Shown here in pieces: positions 1 through 6,800 of a DNA stretch of 12,101 nucleotides. This DNA comes from a bacterium (lineage in GTDB: Bacteria > CSSED10-310 > JAJRTK01), in the NCBI GenBank assembly GCA_024278345.1, contig JAJRTK010000048.1, forward strand, positions 1 through 12,101, written 5' to 3'. The notes below the pieces were generated by a model, which saw only the letters and a list, made by a program, of their open reading frames with translations, was not told where the DNA came from and ran no database searches. Positions within the stretch are counted from its first letter, which is position 1. The number at the start of each line of letters is the position of its first letter. Both the position numbers and the translations under genes were made by a program.

Positions 1-127
1 CGACACCGAGCTCGTGGACAACCCTCTCGACACCGAGCTCGTGGACAACCCTCTCGACACCGAGCTCGTGGACAACCCTCTCGACACCGAGCTCGTGGAC
101 AACCCTCTCGACACCGAGCTCGTGGAC
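1..127 (-). repeat. 27-bp tandem repeat array, about 4.7 identical copies
   Basis: Copies start at 1, 28, 55, 82 and 109. The first four are full length and the last stops after 19 bases at 127, where the sequence diverges. The copies are identical base for base. The period is a multiple of three, so the minus-strand reading frame is kept and each unit encodes VVHELGVER. Two older, diverged protein-level units lie at 131-157 and 158-184, and the unit spanning 104-130 is nearly canonical. The array touches the window edge, so its full copy number is unknown. Confidence 0.95.
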
Positions 128-805
128 GATCTGTTCGACCCCGACCTCTTCCACGATGCGCCGAATCCCAAGCCATTCTACGGCTCCGCGGATGTCAATG
201 GTCAAGACGTCCGCATCCTTCCCTTGCATTTTCAAAACCTCCTTGAAGACCTTCGTCCGGTAGAAGCAGAGCATGGCATAGTATTCTACCAAATCAGCTT
301 CCACCACGGTTTCCACTGCTGTCCGCAGCCGGGAGCCGCTGGCAAAGTGGAGTAAGATTTCTAAGGAACGGTCAGTGATTTCCAGGTGGTTCGCTTCAAC
401 GATGACCAGAGTCAGGTCGCCAGCCTGGCCCCTGTGGACTCCTGCTCGAAGCTCTTCCCCTTTCAAGAGATTCTGGACTTGGCTGGACGCTTGGGAACAG
501 AGGACCACCTGAACCAGTTCCCTCCATTGAGCCGGCGACAGCTTGGCACGCTTGGCGTACAAAAGCGCCCGCGCTCGGACCTCTAGATAGGCTGTCCAAC
601 CGAATGTGACACTGGGAGCTTTGTTTTCGAAGAGCGTCGTCGGACCAGAGAAATCAAAAAACTCATCTTCGCGGAGGCCCGTGGCTGCTGCATCCAGTTC
701 CAGGGCGGCTCCGGCCACTTGAACTTTACTTTCGAAGCGCCTGGCTCGTGGCGCGAGTCTCTTTTCCAACCACTTCACCTGGAGATCGTCCCATCTAAAT
801 GCCAC
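1..805 (-). CDS. Partial unknown protein with C-terminal nonapeptide repeats
   Basis: The frame is open for 268 codons from GTG at 805 to the left edge, where the gene is cut. GTG is chosen because AAAGGAG lies six bases upstream and an in-frame TGA stands five codons before it. The N-terminus begins VAFRWDDLQVKWLEKRL. No signal peptide or membrane segment is visible, so a cytoplasmic protein is likely. Residues 1-207 are a mixed, probably helical globular part (for example LEILLHFASGSRLRTAVETV) that I do not recognise. From residue 208 a nine-residue motif repeats: AVEWLGIRR, IVEEVGVEQ, IVHELGVER, then VVHELGVER to the edge. The frame stays free of stops throughout, and codon-by-codon reading at several points agrees. 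It follows pbpC after a 140-bp gap on the same strand and may be cotranscribed. Similar tail repeats occur in some nuclease- or transposase-related proteins, but no catalytic motif is seen here. The gene is secure; its function is unknown. Confidence 0.8.
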   Translation of the reverse strand, partial: MAFRWDDLQVKWLEKRLAPRARRFESKVQVAGAALELDAAATGLREDEFFDFSGPTTLFENKAPSVTFGWTAYLEVRARALLYAKRAKLSPAQWRELVQVVLCSQASSQVQNLLKGEELRAGVHRGQAGDLTLVIVEANHLEITDRSLEILLHFASGSRLRTAVETVVEADLVEYYAMLCFYRTKVFKEVLKMQGKDADVLTIDIRGAVEWLGIRRIVEEVGVEQIVHELGVERVVHELGVERVVHELGVERVVHELGVERVVHELGV

Positions 806-811
806 CTGCGA

Positions 812-818
812 CTCCTTT
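812..818 (-). promoter_or_regulatory. Shine-Dalgarno for the repeat protein gene
   Basis: AAAGGAG lies six bases before the GTG at 805. This site decides the start, because there is no ATG in the correct frame nearby and the upstream frame is closed by TGA. Confidence 0.7.
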
Positions 819-945
819 CACCATTGGGCCTGTCCTCTCAACTTTAGCCTACTCTGGCGGAGCACCCCTTGCCAAAGCGGGAGAGCTCGATGGTGGCGTC
901 TTCCCGGATTGGTAGATGACTGGGAGGGTGGCCATGTCAAAACCC

Positions 946-3600
946 TCATTCCACGGAGAATTCCACCTCGTCGGCACTTCCATCGGGGGTTGCGGCGCGG
1001 ACTCGGTGGCGGCCTGGGGCCAGGGGCCAGTCCAGGTCGTAGGGCATGCCCTGACGGGCGATCTCCACCCCGTCCAAGAACCAAATGAGGTAGGGAACTG
1101 CCTGATCGACGGAGACGCGAAACCGGATGGTGGGATCTTTTTGGGAGCCGTGGATGACGTAGCGATCCCCGGGGAGCGGATAGGTGATCCGCGGAGCCAC
1201 GCCCGCCACTTTTCGGCTCCAGACGGCCCTGGAGATGGAAACCTGGAGATGGCTGGGCGGCGGGGGTGGAGCGACCCTTTCAGGGATCGGTCTTGGCAGA
1301 AGTCCGGTCAAGTGGACTCCCAGGCTGCTCAATAGCTGGTTGGGCTGGTTCTTGTCGGTGCCGGTGCGTGGGGGAGACTTCCGATTCCCCCAAGGAGCCG
1401 GCGGACCTACGAACTCCCGAAGTTTCAGGTCCGCGGAGCCGGTGCCTGGTGGCCTGGTTTCCTGGGGGCCGTGGAGGCTGTTCAGGGGGTTCTCTTGGGC
1501 GTCAGGAAGACCGAGAGTCCCTGGCGTCGCCGTGGTGTCGATCGCCGCTCTGGCCAGTCCTTGGCCCAGTGTGGAGACCCTGTACGGCAAATCGATTCCC
1601 GTGGCGCCCTGATGGGCGAGCCATCCGGCATAGCGAGCCGGCAGCTCGTGGCCCGACCGCTGGGATCGGTGAAACGTGCAGTAGCCGCGAGGTTGGACGG
1701 TGGCCAGGAACCACTCTCGTCGGCGCTGGCGGCACCAGCGGGTGGGAAGCATGCCGGAGTATCCGCAGACCTCCAGTTGAAGGAGGCCTGGTGGAGGGGA
1801 AAGCTCCGAGGGGGAAGAATGAGAGTAGATCCACCGGAGGATATCGGCGAGAATCGGGCCGGCGGCGGTAGCGCCGGTGAGGTTCCAGGTGGGATCGCCC
1901 TCGAAATTGCCCACCCAGACGGCGACGGTGTATTCGGGAGTGAACCCTACGATCCAGCAGTCCCGGTACTGGGTGCTCGTCCCGGTCTTCCAGGCGACGC
2001 GGAAGGGGAAATCGAGCTCCGTGGCGGAGGCGAACTCCAGGATCCGGGAGGTGGGATCGGCCAGGGCCCGCGCGATGATGAAGGCGGCCTGGGGCGAGAA
2101 GACCTGGGCCGGCCTTTTCTTGGATCCGCCCTTCCAGGGGCGGAGGGGGCCCCATCGTCCGCCGTTGGCCAGGGCCGCGAAGGCCGCCGCGAGCTGTTCC
2201 AGGGTGACCTCGGGATTCCCCACCACCAGGCCGAGTCCGTAATGCTCGGGACCGCGGCTGGGATCATTGATGAGCTGGAGCTGGTCCAGGAGGTCGTAAA
2301 ACTTCTTGACTCCCACCTGTTCCAGCATGCGGACGGCGGAGAGGTTGAGGGAGTTTCCCAGGGCGATCCGGAGGTCCACGGGCCCGAATTGCCGGCGGTC
2401 GAAGTTTTCCGGAAGGAACTCGCCCGCCGGGATCCGGTAGCGGTGGTGCGTGTCCTCCAGAAGCTGCGTGATAAGGATTCCCTGGTCAAGGGCCAGGGCG
2501 TAGAGGAAGGGCTTGAGGGTCGATCCCGGTGAGCGGAGGGCCGTGATCCCGTCGTTGTAGCCGGAGTCGCGCTTGGAGTAGCTCATGGAACCCGACCAGG
2601 CCAGGATCTCCAAGTTCCGATTGTCCACCACGATGGCTGCCGCTTGCCGGGCGCCTCGCGCCGCAAGCCTTTCCCGGTGGGACGCCAGAAAAGCCTCTAC
2701 CCGATGCTGAAGCGGCAGGTTCAGTGTCGTTTGGAGATGTTCGGTTCCCTTTTCTATCTTCCGGTCCCTTTCTTCCTTCTCCGGGATCCGGAGACGGTTC
2801 ACAAAGTGGGGCGCTTCGAAGGGAAACTTCTTGGGACGGAAGAGAAGGGGCTTTTTCTTCTCCCGGCTGGCTCTCACCTGACTCAGAGAGACCAGCTCCG
2901 CCATTCGGCCCAGAACCCAGTTGCGTCGGCGGCGCAAGATCTCTTTGTGCTGGCCGTACGGGTTCATCCGTCCCGGTGCTTTGGGGAGTGCGGCCAGGGT
3001 TGCGCATTCGGCGGGGCTTAAGCGCCCAACCTCTTTGCCGAAATAGATCTCCGCGGCGAGTCCCACACCGACGATGTTGTTTCCCATGGGAACCCGGTTG
3101 AGATAGTGCTCCAGGATTTCCTTCTTGGTCAGTTTCCGCTCTGCGTGAATGGCGCGGCTTATCTCAACGAGCTTGCCCCAAAGGGTCCGAGGTCGCCGGT
3201 AGACTGTGCGGACGAGCTGCTGGGTGAGGGTGGAGGCCCCGGAGACGATCCGGCCCTGGCGTAGGGCATCGAGGATCGCTCGCGCCATGGCGATGGGATC
3301 GAATCCCGGATGGAAAAGGAACCGCTTGTCTTCCGCCGCGAAGAAGGCCTGACGGAGAAGGGGCGGGACATCCTTGAGCCGAACCAGTTTGCGCCGTTCG
3401 CCGTAGATGTCGGGGAAAAAGCGGAGTGGGGCGCCGTAGCGGTCGGTGAGCAGAATGTTGGGGCTCACACTGAGCCGATCGGGATCGAAGTCGTAAAGCG
3501 ACAGCATGATGCCCGGCGCCAGGACCGCCAGCACGACCAAGATTGTGGCTGCCCGCCGAAGTTTGGAGCGGAAGTGCCGTCGCATCTTGGGAGACCTCAT
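946..3600 (-). CDS. pbpC: Penicillin-binding protein 1C (bifunctional peptidoglycan synthase)
   Basis: This is an inner-membrane class A penicillin-binding protein that polymerises lipid II glycan strands and cross-links peptides in the periplasm. Numbering from ATG 3600 (884 aa): a basic N-terminus and one membrane anchor at about 18-36; a glycosyltransferase 51 domain at about 77-230 with the EDKRF motif (catalytic Glu 90) and GASTLTQQLVR; a transpeptidase domain with STLK (nucleophile Ser 360), SLN (417-419) and KTGT (538-541); a CGYSG...C segment typical of PBP1C; a proline-rich linker; and a C-terminal BiPBP_C-like domain from about 797. ATG 3585 is an equally good start because GAGG lies nine bases before it. 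The frame extends upstream to a TTG at 3744, but those residues do not look like protein. It lies 201 bp downstream of the macroglobulin gene, as expected for this pair. All active-site motifs are intact. Confidence 0.95.
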   Translation of the reverse strand: MRSPKMRRHFRSKLRRAATILVVLAVLAPGIMLSLYDFDPDRLSVSPNILLTDRYGAPLRFFPDIYGERRKLVRLKDVPPLLRQAFFAAEDKRFLFHPGFDPIAMARAILDALRQGRIVSGASTLTQQLVRTVYRRPRTLWGKLVEISRAIHAERKLTKKEILEHYLNRVPMGNNIVGVGLAAEIYFGKEVGRLSPAECATLAALPKAPGRMNPYGQHKEILRRRRNWVLGRMAELVSLSQVRASREKKKPLLFRPKKFPFEAPHFVNRLRIPEKEERDRKIEKGTEHLQTTLNLPLQHRVEAFLASHRERLAARGARQAAAIVVDNRNLEILAWSGSMSYSKRDSGYNDGITALRSPGSTLKPFLYALALDQGILITQLLEDTHHRYRIPAGEFLPENFDRRQFGPVDLRIALGNSLNLSAVRMLEQVGVKKFYDLLDQLQLINDPSRGPEHYGLGLVVGNPEVTLEQLAAAFAALANGGRWGPLRPWKGGSKKRPAQVFSPQAAFIIARALADPTSRILEFASATELDFPFRVAWKTGTSTQYRDCWIVGFTPEYTVAVWVGNFEGDPTWNLTGATAAGPILADILRWIYSHSSPSELSPPPGLLQLEVCGYSGMLPTRWCRQRRREWFLATVQPRGYCTFHRSQRSGHELPARYAGWLAHQGATGIDLPYRVSTLGQGLARAAIDTTATPGTLGLPDAQENPLNSLHGPQETRPPGTGSADLKLREFVGPPAPWGNRKSPPRTGTDKNQPNQLLSSLGVHLTGLLPRPIPERVAPPPPPSHLQVSISRAVWSRKVAGVAPRITYPLPGDRYVIHGSQKDPTIRFRVSVDQAVPYLIWFLDGVEIARQGMPYDLDWPLAPGRHRVRAATPDGSADEVEFSVE

Positions 3601-3801
3601 GGAGATTTTGATTCTGTCACTCTCTTGGGCCGCTGTGCCAAAGGGTGAGCCGTTTTCGCCGTTCAAGGGGTACGTGGCCCTGGATCGCCAGCGTTTTTGG
3701 GCGAGTAGCGCGAAACGGAGGTGAGCGATGGGAGCGGACCCCAACCCAAAAGAAGATCCCTTGGGAGAGGACCGCTCGGTTTTCGCCGATCTCCTTGGCG
3801 A

Positions 3802-6800
3802 TCACTGGGTTTTCGAGTCTCTTTCGGCGATCCAGAACCGCTTTTTCGGGGAGATTCCTTGGACTTCCGGTTCGTACATCAGTTGAGCCTTGGTGGAGGG
3901 GAGGACGAAATTGCCGGCGCAGACGGCTCGGGCGTAGTAGGTGAACTCGAAGGTGGCGTAGGAGTAGAGGCTGTCGCGAAAAGCTAGCACCCGATCATCG
4001 CGGATTTCGAAGAAATTGGGATAGAACGGCTGGACGCTACTGCCGAACCACCTTTCCATGGCCTGGGAGTTGGGGTCAGCCGGCCCGTTTTCTTCCAGTT
4101 GGTTGTCGGTGTCAGAAGGGCTCTCTTCGTTGGCGAGAGCGCTATTGATGGCGACAAGGCCGGCCGGCAGGGGATCGTCAAGGACCAGATAGGAGAGATA
4201 GGTTGGTTGATCCCTTGTGGGTGTGATCTGGACGCGGATTCTCACGATATCTCCGACTCGAATTGTCTCCTTGTCGTTGGTATTCTCAATGAACTTCTCT
4301 ACACGGAATCCCGCTTCCAGACCTTCCTTCGCGAGCTCGACGCGAGGATAGTCCAAAACGAGTGTCGCGTGGATGGGACCTTCGAAGTCCGTTGTGATCT
4401 TCACGGAGGGATTCTCCAGAAACGCCTTTGGATCGAGGCTCCAAGATGCGTTTCCAGAAGCATTGAGAGAGATTTCCATGGCTTTCTCACCCGGTTGCTG
4501 GATCTGGAAGCTGGTCTCCATGGGATGGTCGGTGGTGTCGTAGAGTCTGGCGATGGCCAGGAGAGCCCATCCAGTATCCGCCGTGGAGCTCCAGCGCCCG
4601 CTTTTGGCCATTTGCCCGAGAAGAGACTCGGCGAGCTCGAAGAGACCGGGCTCATCGGGGAGAAGCTTTTCGCCCAACAACAGGGTGAGGGCCGTCCCAC
4701 GATGGAGGGCGCGAAATGGTCCGCTGGGTGCCTGTGGCGGCGTCTCTTTCAAGAGCTCCAGGGTTTTTTCCCGGACTTCTTCTTCCGGGACGATCTCTTG
4801 TGCCTGGGCCGCCAGCAGGAGGAGCGCCCGGATCTCACGGCTGCTGGCGTCGCGGTTTTTGGAGAGTCTAGTGTAAGTCTCCGGCGCCAGGCTGCCTTTT
4901 CGGGCCAGGAGCCAGGCGCCCATGGCATCGAAAGTGGGGCGAAAGCTAGAGTCGGAGCTGCTGTTCATGACATTTTCCAGATATTTATAGGCGTCGTCCA
5001 GTTGTTTTCGGGGGACTGGGTAGCCAGCTTCAGCAGCCGCCCAGAGGGCGTTGAGAGCGTAGATTGTACCCCACGGATGGGGCCTCCTGCCGCCGGGCCA
5101 GTACGCGAAGCCGCCGGTATAGGTTTGCATCGACAAGATCCGGTCCACGCCAGCCTTCAGATAGCGATCAGTTTCGGAGCTCCCGATTCCTGGCAGCAGA
5201 CCCTTGGCGATGAGTGTCCGAAGCCCTGCCAGAGGGAGCACCTTGGAGCTGGTCTGCTCGACGCAGCCGTAAGGGTACCGAAGGAGGTAGCGGAGGGCCG
5301 GAGTCACGCGGCTTAGCCCGGATCTGGAAAGGCTCAGGCGTACCTGGACGGAGTCAGGCGCCAACTCTTCCAGACGAGTCAGGATTGCTTCGGGAAACTG
5401 GTAGGTCATGGTGGCTTCTCCGCGGATGACGGTGTTCAGCCAGTCTCGTTGCGGAGTGTAGCCGGAGTGGACGGGAAGCTTGATCTCGATTCCGTCCCTT
5501 TTGCCGGCCAGAGAGCCTTCGAAGGTGAGACTCGTTTTGCCGGCCCTGGTGGCTTTGCCTAGAACGGGGATGAGAAGGCGGTCATGCGCTTCGATGGGCT
5601 GGCTTTGGGGGGCGGTTTCCAGGTCGATTTCCGGGCCTGACTCGACGCTCATGCGGATCATTCCCGCATCGGCGGTCTTGTTGAAGGCCGCCACCGAGAA
5701 ACGGAACTCGTCACCCTTGGTCAGAAAGCGCGGGACGCCCGGTTCGATGTAGAAATCGCTGCTCACCCGGAGCGGGAGCTCGGAGCTACCAAAGCCCCTT
5801 CCCCTATCACAGGCCACGGCATAGATGCGGTAGGTCGTCATGGTGTCGGGGAGCTTGACCTTGATCTGGATGCGGCCTTCCTTATCGGTGCGGAGGGCAG
5901 GTGCGAAATAGGCTACTGGGTTGAAGTTTTTTCGGATCTTCGAAGCCATGGGGCGTGGGGGTTTGATGTACATCCCGTCACCGCCCGTAAAGCGTTGGAG
6001 CCTTTCCTGGAGTTCTTGTCCGACAAGGCTGGTGCGGAGGTCATCGCTGAAGACCGAGAGCGGCTGAAAAAAGCGCAAAAGGCCTTCCAGCCGCGGCGTC
6101 GTGTATCTTGTGAGGGCTAACACTCTTTCGTCTACGACGCCCACGGCGACTTCGGCATCCGCTGGCGAGCCGTCATGTTGGAGAATCTGGAGCTCAAGGG
6201 TCTTGTTCTCGCCCGGCGCGGCCTTGAGCTCTCGTTCACCACGGGCAATTCGGATTTCCAAGCCGCCCGTTTTCATGCGAACCGGAACCGAGATGACGCC
6301 GAACACAAAGCCGGGGGCTCCCGAGTCCGATTCGTTCCGATAATTGGGGAAAGTGGTTCGAGGCAGTGTGCCAAGAGCGGAGAGATAGATGTTGGGGCGG
6401 TATTCCTTCGTCAGGGGGATGATTTCTCCGTCCAGCTTTCCCACGATGACTTTGTGCCAGAAGATGCCGTCCCGTTCCAGGGTTAAGAGCGTGGCTGCCG
6501 GGACTCGGTGCGCCGCCATTTTGACTCGCATTTGGTCTCCGACTTTGTATTCCTGGCGGTCGAGTTTTATCTGAGCCGATCGCTCCGGATAATGGGCACG
6601 CTGGTATTCATCGCCTTCCCAGTATCCGGCAACCTCCAACTTCGTGCTCGACGCGACTCGGGTTCCGTCGGGCTTCAAGTAAGAGACTTGGATGAGATAC
6701 TCGCCGCCGATGCGCGTGTCGAAAAGGGTCGTCGCTTTCCCTGATTTCAGTGCCAAATCGCCACCGAAAGCTCTGACCCACGTCTGATCCCAAGTCCAAT

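Noticed and set aside
14-355. Plus-strand open frame through the 27-bp repeats (DNPLDTELV units)
   Set aside because: Any frame through a stop-free multiple-of-three repeat stays open. The minus-strand frame has a start, ribosome site and 268 codons, and it extends well past the repeats.
1471-2532. Plus-strand open frame of 353 codons
   Set aside because: It lies antisense to the pbpC transpeptidase region, has no recognisable domain, and is a normal by-product of GC-rich coding sequence.
3601-3744. 48-residue N-terminal extension of PBP1C from a TTG
   Set aside because: The residues do not resemble a PBP1C N-terminus, and no ribosome site precedes the TTG; the basic start and membrane anchor begin at ATG 3600 or 3585.
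3617-3805. Small minus-strand frame overlapping the macroglobulin stop
   Set aside because: It is 62 residues from a GTG with no ribosome site or recognisable features, and it lies in the gap before pbpC.
4099-5316. Plus-strand open frame of 405 codons
   Set aside because: It is antisense to the thioester region of the macroglobulin, whose motifs are intact. No independent start signal or domain was seen.
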